DNA from: Actinomycetes bacterium
Lineage (GTDB): Bacteria > Actinomycetota > Thermoleophilia > RBG-16-64-13
Reading direction: 5' to 3'
Length of the DNA stretch: 64,000 nt
Assembly (NCBI GenBank): GCA_024637095.1
Contig: JAGXFV010000028.1
Coordinates: forward strand, 62,001 to 126,000
Under the pieces are notes generated by a model. It was not told the DNA's origin. It saw only the letters and a list, made by a program, of their open reading frames with translations, and did not search any database. This document shows positions 39,698 through 49,422 of this stretch, one piece after another (positions within the stretch are counted from its first letter, which is position 1; each line of letters starts with the position of its first letter). Position numbers and translations under genes: made by a program.

Positions 39698-40726
39698 CTA
39701 CTCTCTCCTGTCTAGCGTCCGGGCGGACCCGAAGGCCTGTCGCATCAATCGTGCGCGAACTTCGTCAAAACGGGGATCATCAACCTCGGCGTCGGGCTCC
39801 CCGAGTTCTTCCATGGCGATATGGCCGGGTTGCACTCGCCGCATGAGGGCGAAGGCGGAGGCGGGGGTGAATCCGTCGAGTCCGATCACTCCCATATCGA
39901 CTCCGCTCTGCACCGCGGATATCAGGCCGAGGGCTTCTTCGGCCGTCATCGACCAACCTTGCTGAGCCACGCCCAGGGAGCGCCCGACGTAATCCCGCAC
40001 TTGCACGGGATTCTCTTCGAGCAGCCGCTTTCTCATGGCGTGCTCCTGCTCACCCAGCTGGCGGGAAACCGCATCTACCTTCTCGGCGATGCGCAGTTCG
40101 GCCCTACCCATGCCCCCCTTGTTGGAAACTTGGAAAAGCCCACCAGCCCCGCCCCAGACCGGGCTAAGCGTGATGCCCTTGCCGATCAATTTCACCGCCA
40201 CCGAACCCAACTGGCCGGTGACCATCAAAGCCGGAAGGTGAACCAGCGAGTGGGCGCGCAGCCCGGTCCCGGCATCCTCGGCCCGTGCGGTGAGATAACC
40301 CCAGCGCTCGTCGTAAGCAAATCCCAGCCCGGACTCCAGAACGTCGTCCAACTCATCAAGCGTACTCCACAGACCGGACAGAACCTCGCCGGCGCGGGAG
40401 ACCATCAGCCGGATGTGGTCGCGGCCGTTGACCTCCAGCGAGGCGATGCCCCCGCGGTATAGGCCGAAGCCCTTCCAAGGATCGGTCTCGCGGGAGAAGA
40501 CGGGCGTCATCAGCCCGCGCTCAACCAGATAGGCCCGCAGTCCCGGGGAGAGCGAATCCATGGGCGTGAGTTCCCAATCGCCGGGATCGGCACAGGTCTC
40601 GAGCACCCTCTCGACCCGCTCGAGAAACTCGCTCAACTGAGCTTCTTCGGCGGCATGGGGAAACGGCAGCACCGAGTCGTTGCGCGACATCTCGAGCCCA
40701 CCCGCGAATACCAGGTCCGTGCTCAC
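39698..40726 (-). CDS. mcsB: McsB-like protein, probable inactive arginine kinase
   Basis: 342 residues from GTG 40726, coupled by 4-bp overlap to mcsA. The phosphagen-kinase fold is recognisable ([43 protein letters not shown]). The signature residues of active McsB are altered: the NEEDH motif reads NGRDH (residues 100-104), the CPTNVGTG loop reads RAEDAGTG with the Cys absent (148-155), the N-terminal SSRIRLARN reads EMSRNDSVL, and the VRGLYGEGSE region reads [12 protein letters not shown]. Family comparison is from memory. It is therefore predicted to be a pseudokinase adapter for ClpC rather than an arginine kinase. Confidence 0.8.
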   Translation of the reverse strand: MSTDLVFAGGLEMSRNDSVLPFPHAAEEAQLSEFLERVERVLETCADPGDWELTPMDSLSPGLRAYLVERGLMTPVFSRETDPWKGFGLYRGGIASLEVNGRDHIRLMVSRAGEVLSGLWSTLDELDDVLESGLGFAYDERWGYLTARAEDAGTGLRAHSLVHLPALMVTGQLGSVAVKLIGKGITLSPVWGGAGGLFQVSNKGGMGRAELRIAEKVDAVSRQLGEQEHAMRKRLLEENPVQVRDYVGRSLGVAQQGWSMTAEEALGLISAVQSGVDMGVIGLDGFTPASAFALMRRVQPGHIAMEELGEPDAEVDDPRFDEVRARLMRQAFGSARTLDRRE

Positions 40727-41295
40727 TTCTCCTCCGCGACCAGTTCGGCCAACTCCGCGATGCGGTCACGCACCCCGGCGGCCTCTTCGTATCTCTCGTC
40801 ATCGACCAATTCCTTGAGCATGTGCTCCAGGCGCACCACCTCGCGGCGCTGCTCCAGGTCAGGCTGGTCATGCGACGGCTGCTTGCCCACGTGCCCCGCA
40901 GCTTCGCTTCCCCCGAGCGCCGCTTCGATATGACGGCTGAAGGCCTGATAGCAGGCAGGGCAGCCAACCATGCCCTTCTCCTCGACATCTTTGAGCGTGG
41001 AACCGCACACCGCGCACATCGACTTCCGGGACGAGGCCCGCGAATCAAACAGAGGCGCCGGACGGCTCAACAGCGAACCAAACATGCCGGCGAGGGCGGT
41101 GGGGACCGCAAAGAAGATATCGGCGTCCGTGCCGCCACCTGCCGCCTCCTCGGCGCAACTCTGGCAGAGATGCGCGTGGGCGAATTCCCCGTCCTCGATA
41201 CGGATGATGTGGATGGTGCCGGGTTCGGTGCCGCAGGAATCACACTCCTGGGCGTGGTCCTGACCGAGCTCCCATTCGGATCCGTCGGCGAACAT
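40723..41295 (-). CDS. mcsA: McsA-like zinc-finger/UVR protein
   Basis: 190 residues. Four CxxC pairs: CDSCG near 18, CQSCAEE near 44, CAVCG near 94, CPACY near 112. A C-terminal UVR motif (LKELVDDERYEEAAGVRDRIAEL) near 155-182 contacts ClpC. McsA activates McsB and regulates ClpC in Bacillus. It has no CtsR gene before it. A 5' UTR hairpin (41321-41336) precedes it. Confidence 0.9.
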   Translation of the reverse strand: MFADGSEWELGQDHAQECDSCGTEPGTIHIIRIEDGEFAHAHLCQSCAEEAAGGGTDADIFFAVPTALAGMFGSLLSRPAPLFDSRASSRKSMCAVCGSTLKDVEEKGMVGCPACYQAFSRHIEAALGGSEAAGHVGKQPSHDQPDLEQRREVVRLEHMLKELVDDERYEEAAGVRDRIAELAELVAEEK

Positions 41296-41316
41296 AAGGC
41301 ACCTCCCTTCCTGTGC

Positions 41317-41336
41317 AAAAGCCCGCTCCCGCGGGC
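41317..41336 (-). terminator. Terminator hairpin in the mcsA leader
   Basis: On the minus strand: GCCCGC, GGGA loop, GCGGGC (41336-41321), then TTTT (41320-41317), 22 bp before the mcsA ATG. It is either the end of the lysS operon transcript or an attenuator in the mcsA leader. The 41337-41572 gap has an AT-rich promoter-like segment (TTGAGG, 15 nt, TATAGT, about 41415-41441, minus strand) and no gene. Confidence 0.6.
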
Positions 41337-41572
41337 CTGCCGTCGTCTTGGATCATCAGCCTCGAATTCTCAAGCGAAAAGCCCTGCACATAGGCACAAA
41401 CCGGGGCCTCTTCACTATAACAATTGTAGCACACCCTCAAGCGGCGGCCCGAAGCCGTACGGATACCCGTAGGAGGTATGTTACTCCGTTTTTGGCGAGA
41501 GGTGCTGAGGGGTGGCGCGAGGTGGCGGGTGCCAATCCGAGTTTCAGAGGTCGGGCAGGAGTTCTGCGGTAT

Positions 41573-43063
41573 CTAAGCCCCTGGCGGGAAAGCCTCCGGG
41601 CGCAACTGGGGGAACAGCACGGCGTCGCGAATCGAATCCACGCCCAAAAAGAGCATTACCAGACGGTCGATGCCGATTCCCAGTCCGCCGGCCGGGGGCA
41701 TCCCGTACTCCAGCGCGCGAAGGAAGTCCTCGTCCACAACGTGGGCTTCTTCGTCGCCCATCGCCTTGTTCGCCGCCTGCTGCTCGAAGCGTCGGCGCTG
41801 GTCCAAGGGATCGTTGAGCTCGCTGAAGGCATTGCCGATCTCCCACCCGGCGATCACCGGCTGGAAGCGCTCCACCAGCGAGTCGTCGTCGCGGTGCTCC
41901 TTGGCCAAGGGGCTGAGCTCGACCGGGTGGTCGATCACGAAAACGGGGCGATCGAATGTGGACCACACCAGTTCCTTGAGCGCCTTGTCCACCAGAAGCC
42001 CGAAGGTCTCACGGCGTTCGACGTCGACGCCTTTGGCGCGAAGGGCTTCGCGCGCAGCTTCGGGGCCCTCACGCATCTCGGCCAGACCAAGGCCCAGATG
42101 CTCCTTGAGAAGAGAATCCACGGTCAGCCGCGGCCACGGCGGGGTCAGGTCCCACTCGCGCTCCCGAGCCGTGATTACCTGCGTGCCCAGCACCTCGGCG
42201 GCCAGGGCGGACACCATCTGCTCCACCAGCTCCATGATCTCGCGGTAGTCCACGTAGGCCCAGTAGAGCTCCATCATGGTGAACTCGGGATTGTGGATCG
42301 AGGAGATGCCCTCGTTGCGGAAGTTCTTGCCGATCTCGAACACCCGGTCGAAGCCGCCCACCAGAAGACGCTTGAGGTATAGCTCGGGCGCGATCCGCAG
42401 ATAGAGGTCGGCGTCCAGGGCGTTGTGGTGGGTCTGAAAGGGCCGGGCGAGTGCGCCGCCGGGCAATTGCTGGAGAATCGGCGTCTCGACCTCCATGAAT
42501 CCGCGGTCCTCCAGATAGCGGCGCATGGCCGAGATCAGGCGGCTTCGGAGAACGAAGGCCCGCGCTACCTCCGGGTTGACGATCAGATCGGCGTAGCGCT
42601 GGCGATAACGCGTCTCCACGTCCTGGATTCCGTGCCACTTCTCGCCGGGAGCGCGTAGGGCCTTGCTGAGGAGTGTCCAGGAGTCCGCCATCAGGGAGAG
42701 CTCGCCCCGGCGCGTGCGGAAGACCCGGCCTTCACAACCGATGATGTCGCCCAGGTCGAGCGAGGTGAAGCGCTCGAAGGACTCCTGCCCCAACCGATTG
42801 ACGTTGGCGAAGATTTGGAGGTCCGCTCGGCCGTCGCGCAGGGTCAGGAAGGCGGCCTTGCCGTGCTCTCGCCGCGACATCACCCGGCCGGCCACCCGAA
42901 AACGGTCCTCGGTCTCCTGACCGTCTTTCAGCCAGTCATAACGGCCAACGATGTCCTCCAGAGGCTGACGGGCTTGGTAGCGGCGGGCGTAGGGCTCGAC
43001 CCCCGCCGCGCGCAGGGCCTGGACCTTCTCCGCCGGTCCCATTCGGGCCGCGGATTCCTCCAC
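41573..43063 (-). CDS. lysS: Lysyl-tRNA synthetase (class II)
   Basis: 496 residues. OB-fold anticodon domain ~50-150 (RVAGRVMSRREHGKAAFLTL), class II core with motif 2 FRNEGISSIHNPEFTMMELY near 250 and motif 3 GGLGIGIDRLVMLFLG near 460. It charges tRNA-Lys. Its GTG start overlaps the greA stop region by 1 bp, and it lies at the end of the fol-nad-coaX-dus-greA chain. Confidence 0.95.
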   Translation of the reverse strand: MEESAARMGPAEKVQALRAAGVEPYARRYQARQPLEDIVGRYDWLKDGQETEDRFRVAGRVMSRREHGKAAFLTLRDGRADLQIFANVNRLGQESFERFTSLDLGDIIGCEGRVFRTRRGELSLMADSWTLLSKALRAPGEKWHGIQDVETRYRQRYADLIVNPEVARAFVLRSRLISAMRRYLEDRGFMEVETPILQQLPGGALARPFQTHHNALDADLYLRIAPELYLKRLLVGGFDRVFEIGKNFRNEGISSIHNPEFTMMELYWAYVDYREIMELVEQMVSALAAEVLGTQVITAREREWDLTPPWPRLTVDSLLKEHLGLGLAEMREGPEAAREALRAKGVDVERRETFGLLVDKALKELVWSTFDRPVFVIDHPVELSPLAKEHRDDDSLVERFQPVIAGWEIGNAFSELNDPLDQRRRFEQQAANKAMGDEEAHVVDEDFLRALEYGMPPAGGLGIGIDRLVMLFLGVDSIRDAVLFPQLRPEAFPPGA

Positions 43064-43542
43064 TAGACGCTCTCGATCTTTACGATCTCGTACTTGATGG
43101 CGCCGGCCGGAGCGGGCACCTCGACTACGTCGGCCACCGCGTGGCCGAGAACGGCCTGACCGAGAGGCGATTCGTTGGAGAGACGCTGTTGAGTTGGGTC
43201 CGCTTCGGCTGAGCCAACCAGGAAATAGCTGAATTCTTCGTTGGTCTCTAGATCGCGGATGGTCACCCTCGTACCCACGTTCACTTCGTCCGTGGTTACG
43301 TCCGTGGGCTTGATCACCCGCGCCCGGCGAAGCCGCTCCTGCAGCATGGCGATGCGCTGCTCGAGCATGCCCTGGTCGTTTTTGGCGTCGTCGTACTCCG
43401 AATTCTCGGAGATGTCTCCGAACTCACGCGCCTCACGGATCCGTTCGGCGATTTCGGCCCGCTTCTCGGTGGAGAGGTGCTCGATCTCCTGTTGAAGCTT
43501 GGCCAGTCCGTCCTCCGTGAGGAGCACTTCCTTGTTGGGCAC
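43063..43542 (-). CDS. greA: Transcription elongation factor GreA
   Basis: 159 residues. GTG 43542 with AGGGAGGG upstream is chosen; the longer frame to 43614 runs into dus. N-terminal coiled coil (LTEDGLAKLQQEIEHLSTEK) with the acidic tip DISENSEYDDAKNDQG near 45, and a C-terminal FKBP-like domain (LLNESPLGQAVLGH-like SNESPLGQAVLGHAVAD near 125). It stimulates RNAP transcript cleavage. Confidence 0.95.
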   Translation of the reverse strand: MPNKEVLLTEDGLAKLQQEIEHLSTEKRAEIAERIREAREFGDISENSEYDDAKNDQGMLEQRIAMLQERLRRARVIKPTDVTTDEVNVGTRVTIRDLETNEEFSYFLVGSAEADPTQQRLSNESPLGQAVLGHAVADVVEVPAPAGAIKYEIVKIESV

Positions 43543-43610
43543 GTGAACCCTCCCTGCAAAATGGTCAATCCAAATGAGCGAAGCATTATAGGGAGGGGAT
43601 ACCTCGGATG

Positions 43611-44615
43611 TCAAACGGCCTGAGGGCCGTTACTTCCGGGCAATCTCCCCAACGCCTCCACCAATGCCTGATAGTCCGGGCATGTACGGAGCTCATGCGC
43701 AATCGTCCCCGGCACTGGATAAGGCTGTAGATACCAGGTCAAGTGTTTTCTAATCCACCGGGTTGCCCGCTCTGGGCCGAGATCCTCACGCGCCCGCGCT
43801 AGGAGCTCGAGCAGGTCCGCCACTGCCACGGCCAGCGCGGGCCGCTCACGCGCACGGCCTTCCAGGAGCTCATGGATCAGCCAGGGGTTGCCCAACGCTC
43901 CCCGGGCGGCCATCAACGCGGTCGCCCCGGACTCGGCCAGGATTGTGCGCGCGATCTCCCAAGAGTAAACATCGCCCGACGCGATCACCGGCACGGAAAC
44001 GGCTTGAACCACCCGAGCCGTCAACTCGTGGTCCGCCCGCCCGCGGTAAAATTGCGTCGCCGCCCGGGGGTGCATCGCAACGGCCGCGACGCCGGCGTCC
44101 TCCAAGCGGCGCGCCAAGTCGACGGCGTTTGGCTCCTCGGGGGTCAGGCCGCTGCGGATCTTCGCAGTGACGGGAATTCCCCGGGGCGAGGCCGCCCCGA
44201 CCACGGCGGCCGCCACCGCGGCAGCCCGCGCCACGTCTGCGCCCAGGGCGCATCCCGCGCCGCCGCGGGTGACCTTGCGCACCGGGCAGCCCAAATTGAG
44301 GTCCAACAGGTCGGGCCGCTGTTCCCGCTCCAGCACCAACCGAGCGGCCTTTCCCATGACTTCGGGCTCGTCGCCGAAGAGCTGCACAGCCACCGGCCGC
44401 TCCTCCTCGGCAAAGTCCACGTACTCCTCGGTCCGGTGGTTGGAGTAGATGAGGCCGTAGGCGCTCACCATCTCGGTCACGACCAGCCCCGCCCCGTGGC
44501 GCTTCAGGTGCCGCCTGTAGGCGCTGTTGGTGATCCCCGCCATAGGAGCGAGGACGACGCGGTTGGGGATGGCGAGCCCACCGATCGAGAAAGGCCGCGA
44601 AAGCTCGGACACCAT
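43611..44615 (-). CDS. dusB: tRNA-dihydrouridine synthase (DusB-like)
   Basis: 334 residues. TIM barrel with FMN: VLAPMAGITNSAYR near 22 (active-site region), DLNLGCPVRKVTRGGAGCAL near 97 (Cys general acid), VTAKIRSG near 148, VIASGDVYSWE near 210. It reduces U to D in tRNA. Located between greA and coaX as in the Bacillus dusB-lysS cluster. Confidence 0.92.
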   Translation of the reverse strand: MVSELSRPFSIGGLAIPNRVVLAPMAGITNSAYRRHLKRHGAGLVVTEMVSAYGLIYSNHRTEEYVDFAEEERPVAVQLFGDEPEVMGKAARLVLEREQRPDLLDLNLGCPVRKVTRGGAGCALGADVARAAAVAAAVVGAASPRGIPVTAKIRSGLTPEEPNAVDLARRLEDAGVAAVAMHPRAATQFYRGRADHELTARVVQAVSVPVIASGDVYSWEIARTILAESGATALMAARGALGNPWLIHELLEGRARERPALAVAVADLLELLARAREDLGPERATRWIRKHLTWYLQPYPVPGTIAHELRTCPDYQALVEALGRLPGSNGPQAV

Positions 44616-44645
44616 CTCAAGGAAGCCGCGGGCAGGCCACGGTAA

Positions 44646-45410
44646 TCAGCGGTTGCGCTCGGCGATGATCCGCAGGCCGCGGAGGGTGAGGTAAGGGTCG
44701 TGGTGCTGGATGGTCTCGGTATGGCGGCTGATCAGCCCGGCGAGCCCGCCGGTGGCCACCGTGACCGCTCCTCCCCCAAGCTCCGCATCCATGCGGCGCA
44801 CCAGGCCGTCGACCTGCCCGGCGAAGCCGTAAATCACGCCGGCCTGCAGGCTCTGAACCGTGGACTTGCCGATCACGGTTCCCGGGTCCTTCAGCTCCAC
44901 CGAGCGGAGGCGGGCCGCCCGGGACACCAGCGCGTCGAGCGCGGTAAGCACTCCAGGAGCGATGGCGGTACCCAGATACTCGCCGAGTTGCGAGACGGCA
45001 CCCACCGTCGTGGCGGTGCCGAAGTCCACCACTATGACCGGGCCGCCGTGGGCGTCAAAAGCGGCCACGCCGTCGGCGATCAGGTCGGGGCCCACTTCGT
45101 CGGGATTGCTGGTCTTCACCGGCATGCCCGTCTTCACCCCGGGCCCGACCACCAGGGGTTCCAGTTCGAGGTATCGCTCGCACATCTTGCGGTACTCCCA
45201 GATGAGGGCCGGCACCACGGAGGCCATGGCGAAGCGCTCAACGTGCCCGGGACTCAGGTCCTCCAAGCGCAGCAGGCCCTCGACCACTACCGCAAGCTCG
45301 TCGGCGGAACGATGGCTCTCTGTGGCGATCCGCCAATCGCGCACGAGTTCGGCTTCGCGGAAGAGCCCGAGCACGGTCTGGCTGTTGCCTACGTCGGCGG
45401 TCAGCAGCAT
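44646..45410 (-). CDS. coaX: Type III pantothenate kinase
   Basis: 254 residues. ASKHA fold: LLTADVGNSQTVLGLF near 2-17 with catalytic Asp, GPGVKTGMPVKTSNPDEVGPD near 88, IVVDFGTATTVGAVS near 122, and TVIGKSTVQSLQAG near 180. It phosphorylates pantothenate in CoA synthesis and is not feedback-inhibited. It lies 21 bp downstream of nadC. Confidence 0.94.
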   Translation of the reverse strand: MLLTADVGNSQTVLGLFREAELVRDWRIATESHRSADELAVVVEGLLRLEDLSPGHVERFAMASVVPALIWEYRKMCERYLELEPLVVGPGVKTGMPVKTSNPDEVGPDLIADGVAAFDAHGGPVIVVDFGTATTVGAVSQLGEYLGTAIAPGVLTALDALVSRAARLRSVELKDPGTVIGKSTVQSLQAGVIYGFAGQVDGLVRRMDAELGGGAVTVATGGLAGLISRHTETIQHHDPYLTLRGLRIIAERNR

Positions 45411-45431
45411 GCTCCGTCCTTTCGCGCCGGG

Positions 45432-46322
45432 TCAGTCAAAGGTCGCGCCCGGTTGGTCAAAATCCAGGGCCAAGTCGACCGGAGGGGCCCCCGCTGTGAG
45501 CGCGCTGGTGGAAACCACGTCGATGCCCGATTCAGCGATGGCCCGGATGGTATCGCGGGTGACTCCCCCCGAGGCTTCGAGCAGGACCTCAGGCCGCGAG
45601 GCGCGTGCGATCCGGACGCAGACGGCGAGCTCCTCCGGCCCCATGTTATCCAACATGATGATGTCGGCTCCGGCCGCCAACGCTTCCCGCAGGCCCGACT
45701 CATCCTCGACCTCGACCTCGATGCGCATGCCGAAGGGCGCCTGTTCCCGAGCCTTCCCGACCGCGGCCGAGACGCCGCCGGCCGCCACCAGGTGGTTGTC
45801 CTTGATCAGCACCTGGTCGAAGAGCCCGAAGCGGTGGTTCCCCCCACCGCCGTGACGCACCGCCCGCTTCTCCCACAGCCGCAGCCCCGGAGTGGTTTTG
45901 CGCGTGTCGACAACCAGCGCACCCGTGCCGGCGACGGCTTCGGCGAAGCGCTTGGTCTGAGTCGCCACTCCGCTCAGATGAGTCAGGAGATTCAGCATGG
46001 TGCGTTCCGCCGAGAGCAGGGAGCGCGCACGGCCTTCGAGGATCGCCGCCGTCTGACCACGCTCGATCAGCGAGCCCTCCTCGGCCAGCAGCCGGAAGCC
46101 GGCGTCCGGGTCGACTTCCGCCAGCACCGCGGCCGCGAGCGGGGCCCCCGAGAAGATGAGGGCCTCGCGGGCGACTACCCTTGCCGAAGCACGACGGTCG
46201 GCCGACACCGTCCAGGCGGAGGTGACGTCCCCGTAACCGGCCAGGTCTTCGCGCAACGCCAGGCGGATGAGGTCGCGGCTGAGCGGGTCCACCGTCACTG
46301 CCGGTTGCGGATTCTCAGTCAT
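45432..46322 (-). CDS. nadC: Nicotinate-nucleotide pyrophosphorylase (quinolinate PRTase)
   Basis: 296 residues. N-terminal alpha/beta part, then the barrel: NLLTHLSGVATQTKRF near 130, VVDTRKTTPGLRLWEKRAVRHGGG near 152-175, LIKDNHLVAAGG near 188, and EVEVEDESGLREALAAGADIIMLDNM near 208. It converts quinolinate and PRPP to NaMN. The start overlaps the nadB stop by 4 bp. Confidence 0.95.
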   Translation of the reverse strand: MTENPQPAVTVDPLSRDLIRLALREDLAGYGDVTSAWTVSADRRASARVVAREALIFSGAPLAAAVLAEVDPDAGFRLLAEEGSLIERGQTAAILEGRARSLLSAERTMLNLLTHLSGVATQTKRFAEAVAGTGALVVDTRKTTPGLRLWEKRAVRHGGGGNHRFGLFDQVLIKDNHLVAAGGVSAAVGKAREQAPFGMRIEVEVEDESGLREALAAGADIIMLDNMGPEELAVCVRIARASRPEVLLEASGGVTRDTIRAIAESGIDVVSTSALTAGAPPVDLALDFDQPGATFD

Positions 46323-47947
46323 TCCGGCACCACCTCCGGGTCCCAGCCCAATCTCGCCCGCACGTGCCGCTGCCAGTTCTCCTCGTCACGCTCAGGAAAA
46401 TCCGAGCGCAGGTGCACGCCGCGGCTCTCTTCCCTTATCCCGGCAGCCGCCAGCAGCAAACGGGCGACCGTCAGGAGATTGTAGAACTCGAACTCCGTGG
46501 CCGCACAGCCGGGCGGCTGCAGCTCCGCTTCCAGCTCGGCCAGAGTGCTTAGCGCCTGTTGAAGGCTCTCGCGGCTCCGGACAATTCCGCCGTTGCGGGA
46601 CATCTCCAGCCGCAGCCGCTGGGTGGCCGCCGTCGTCGCGGCCTCGTCGTTGCCGCGACGCGACTCCGTGGGCAGGTCCAACTTCACCTTGCGCACCGAG
46701 GGCTCGGCCCGTTCGAGCAGCCGGTTCAGGTCACGCACCACTCGATCGCCAAACACCAGCCCCTCCAGCAATGAGTTCGAGGCCAGGCGGTTGGCTCCGT
46801 GCACACCCGTGCTGGAAACCTCACCGGCCGCGTAAAGGCCGGGCACCGTGGTGCGGCCCCAGAGATCGGTCACCACTCCACCAATGTAGTAGTGGGAGGC
46901 CGGGGAGACCGGTATGCGCGCGCGGCAGAGATCGAAGCCGCGCTCGGTAAGCCCCCCGCACACGGTGGGAAAGCGCTCATGCAGGAAGTCGCAGGGCAGA
47001 TGGGTGGCGTCCAGTTCGACGTGGTCGACTCCGTCACGCTCCATTACTTCCTTCATTCGCCGCACCACCACGTCGCGCGGGGCGAGCTCGGCCAGCGGAT
47101 GGACTCCTTCCATGAACCGCGTTCCGGCGCCGTCCACCAGCCGCGCCCCCTCGCCGCGAAGCGCCTCGGTGAGCAGCAGCGTGGGATTCTCGTCCGAATG
47201 GAGGGCCGTGGGGTGAAATTGCATGAACTCCAGGTCGCGCATGATCGCGCCGGCCCGCCAGGCCATGGCGTGCCCGTCACCGGTGGCCACAAGGGGATTC
47301 GTGGTGTTGGCGTAGATCTGACCGGCCCCGCCGGCGGCGAGCACGACGGCGCGGGCCAGGCTCACCGTAAGCTCGCCTTCGGGACCCAGAGAGAGGGCGC
47401 CCACGCAGCGCCCGTCCGCAATCAGCAGGTCGAGGACGAACTCTCCCTCGTGCACCTCCACCCGACTGCCCGAAATCAGCGCCTGAATCAGGGCGCTGCC
47501 GATCACGCTGCCGGTAGCGTCGCCGCCGGCCCTCACCACCCGGGGAACGGAGTGGGCTCCTTCCGAGGCAAGCACCAACTCGCCCGCCCGCCGGTCAAAG
47601 CGGGTGCCCAGGTGCTCCAGTTCACGCACCCGTTCCGGCCCCTCCTCCACGAGGATGCGCACGGCCTCCTCGTCACAGAGGCCGGCTCCGGCTTCGAGGG
47701 TGTCGGCAAAGTGCAGTTCTGGCGAGTCGAACGGCCCCATCGCCGCCGCCACGCCACCCTGCGCCAGAAAGGTGGTGGTGTCTTCCAGGCCAGCCTTGGT
47801 GAGAATCGCGACGTTCCAGCGGCGGGCGGCTCCCACCGCAGCGGTCAGTCCGGCGATACCCCCACCGATGACGAGCACGTCGTAGCTCGAGTAGCGCAGA
47901 TCGCCGTCGCCGCAGGCAGCCAGGTAGTTGCGCGGCGCCGGGCCCAT
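46319..47947 (-). CDS. nadB: L-aspartate oxidase
   Basis: 542 residues from ATG 47947, 1 bp after the nadA stop. FAD-binding GGGIAGLTAAVGA near 27, FLAQGGVAAAMGPFDS near 60, AVVLAAGGAGQIYANTTNP near 212, MQFHPTAL near 240, and GLYAAGEVSSTGVHGANRLASNSLLEGLVFG near 375. It oxidises L-aspartate to iminoaspartate. The substrate is passed to NadA. Normal length. Confidence 0.95.
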   Translation of the reverse strand: MGPAPRNYLAACGDGDLRYSSYDVLVIGGGIAGLTAAVGAARRWNVAILTKAGLEDTTTFLAQGGVAAAMGPFDSPELHFADTLEAGAGLCDEEAVRILVEEGPERVRELEHLGTRFDRRAGELVLASEGAHSVPRVVRAGGDATGSVIGSALIQALISGSRVEVHEGEFVLDLLIADGRCVGALSLGPEGELTVSLARAVVLAAGGAGQIYANTTNPLVATGDGHAMAWRAGAIMRDLEFMQFHPTALHSDENPTLLLTEALRGEGARLVDGAGTRFMEGVHPLAELAPRDVVVRRMKEVMERDGVDHVELDATHLPCDFLHERFPTVCGGLTERGFDLCRARIPVSPASHYYIGGVVTDLWGRTTVPGLYAAGEVSSTGVHGANRLASNSLLEGLVFGDRVVRDLNRLLERAEPSVRKVKLDLPTESRRGNDEAATTAATQRLRLEMSRNGGIVRSRESLQQALSTLAELEAELQPPGCAATEFEFYNLLTVARLLLAAAGIREESRGVHLRSDFPERDEENWQRHVRARLGWDPEVVPE

Positions 47948-47948
47948 C

Positions 47949-48863
47949 CTACCGGCCTATCTCCACCATCCGCTGAACCGCAAGCAGGGCCTTTTGCCTG
48001 ATGTCCTCGGGCACCGTGATCACGGGCCCCCCCGCGCGCAGGGCCTCGACCGCCTTGCGTAGCGTGGTGAGCTTCATGTTAGGGCAGACGGCGTTTCTGG
48101 TGGCCAGATAGAACTTCTTGCCCGGCACGTCCTGCTCCAGTCGGTGGATCATGCCCGCCTCGGTGCCGATGATGAACTCCTGAGCCTCGTCCTCGCGACA
48201 GAAGCGGACCATCCCCGAGGTGCTCTCCACCGCGTCCGCCATCAGACTGACCTCGATACGGCACTCGGGATGGACCACCACCTTGGCCTGCGGATGAGCC
48301 TCCTTGGCTTCGAGGATATCGCTCGGCTCGATAAGGTCGTGAGTGGGGCAGTAACCCTCCCAGAGAATGATGTCCCGCCCCGTCTTGCGCGCCGTCCAAG
48401 CACCCAAGTTGCAGTCGGGAGTGAAGATGATCTCCCGGTCCGCGGGTATCGACCGCACCACCTTCTCCGCGTTCGCGCTCGTGCAGCAGACGTCCGAGAG
48501 CGCCTTGACCTCGGCCGAGGAGTTGACGTAGGTGACCACCACGGCTTCCGGATGCTTGTCCTTGAGGGCCTGCAGTCCGACCGGATCGACCATGCCCGCC
48601 ATGGGACAGCCCGCGCGCAATTCAGGCAGGATGACCTTCTTTTCGGGAGAGAGGATGACCGCCGTCTCGGCCATGAAATCGACTCCGCAGAAGAGAATGG
48701 TGTCTTCCTCGGCATCCGCCGCCTGCCGCGATAGTCCCAGCGAATCCCCCACGAAATCCGCGGCGTCCTGCACCTCGGGCCGCTGGTAGTTGTGCGCCAG
48801 GACGACGGCGTTCTTTTCGCGGGCGAGCGCCTTCAACTCCTCTTGCAGCGCGCTGTAGTCCAT
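47949..48863 (-). CDS. nadA: Quinolinate synthase A
   Basis: 304 residues. NADA fold with cluster Cys in [11 protein letters not shown] near 125 and later cysteines ([20 protein letters not shown]). [22 protein letters not shown] near 24-45 is the substrate site. A 4Fe-4S enzyme that condenses iminoaspartate with DHAP. It is first in the nadA-nadB-nadC run. Confidence 0.95.
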   Translation of the reverse strand: MDYSALQEELKALAREKNAVVLAHNYQRPEVQDAADFVGDSLGLSRQAADAEEDTILFCGVDFMAETAVILSPEKKVILPELRAGCPMAGMVDPVGLQALKDKHPEAVVVTYVNSSAEVKALSDVCCTSANAEKVVRSIPADREIIFTPDCNLGAWTARKTGRDIILWEGYCPTHDLIEPSDILEAKEAHPQAKVVVHPECRIEVSLMADAVESTSGMVRFCREDEAQEFIIGTEAGMIHRLEQDVPGKKFYLATRNAVCPNMKLTTLRKAVEALRAGGPVITVPEDIRQKALLAVQRMVEIGR

Positions 48864-48876
48864 GTTTCTCCTGGTA

Positions 48877-49422
48877 TCAAGCTCGGAGGTCGAGCATCTC
48901 CCTGCGCGTCACCCGCTGATCCTCCAAATGCTCCAGCGCGTCCTCTACGGTCACTCCGTCGGGGAGTTCGAGTTCGGGCGCCAACTCGGCAAGCGGCTCC
49001 AGCACGAAGCGCCGCTCGGTCATTCTGGGGTGAGGTAGCTCGAGCCGGTCGAGGTGAAGCGTGCGGCCATCGTACCAGAGGATGTCCACGTCTAGCGGGC
49101 GCGGGCCCCAGCGGTTTTCGGTCCTCACCCGGCCGGCGTCCCGTTCGATGCGGTGAACCGAGGAGAGCAGGCCACATGGGTCGAGGGCGGTCTCGATCTC
49201 GACGACCAGGTTGAGAAAATCGGCCTGCTCTTCGAAACCAACCGGCGCGGTCTGATAGAGATGAGAGAAGGCCACCACCCGCGTCTCTTCGAGCGCATCC
49301 AACTCCTCAATGGTGTGCGCCAGGATGCGGCGGGAAGGGCCTTCGTTCGAACCGAGGCCGAGGAAGACCCGAGAGCGTTCCCGCCCGGTCTCCGGATCCG
49401 GCATGATCATGTGTGCTTCCAC
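48877..49422 (-). CDS. folK: 6-hydroxymethyl-7,8-dihydropterin pyrophosphokinase
   Basis: 181 residues from GTG 49422, which overlaps the folB stop; ATG 49410 is an alternative start. HPPK motifs: [12 protein letters not shown] near 20, [11 protein letters not shown] near 68, and [15 protein letters not shown] near 105, with [21 protein letters not shown] near 130. It pyrophosphorylates the pterin for FolP. Confidence 0.92.
   Translation of the reverse strand: MEAHMIMPDPETGRERSRVFLGLGSNEGPSRRILAHTIEELDALEETRVVAFSHLYQTAPVGFEEQADFLNLVVEIETALDPCGLLSSVHRIERDAGRVRTENRWGPRPLDVDILWYDGRTLHLDRLELPHPRMTERRFVLEPLAELAPELELPDGVTVEDALEHLEDQRVTRREMLDLRA

Noticed and set aside
41337-41572. T-box or riboswitch upstream of mcsA
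   Set aside because: No T-box sequence (UGGN), specifier loop or known aptamer core could be recognised; only a terminator-like hairpin is visible.
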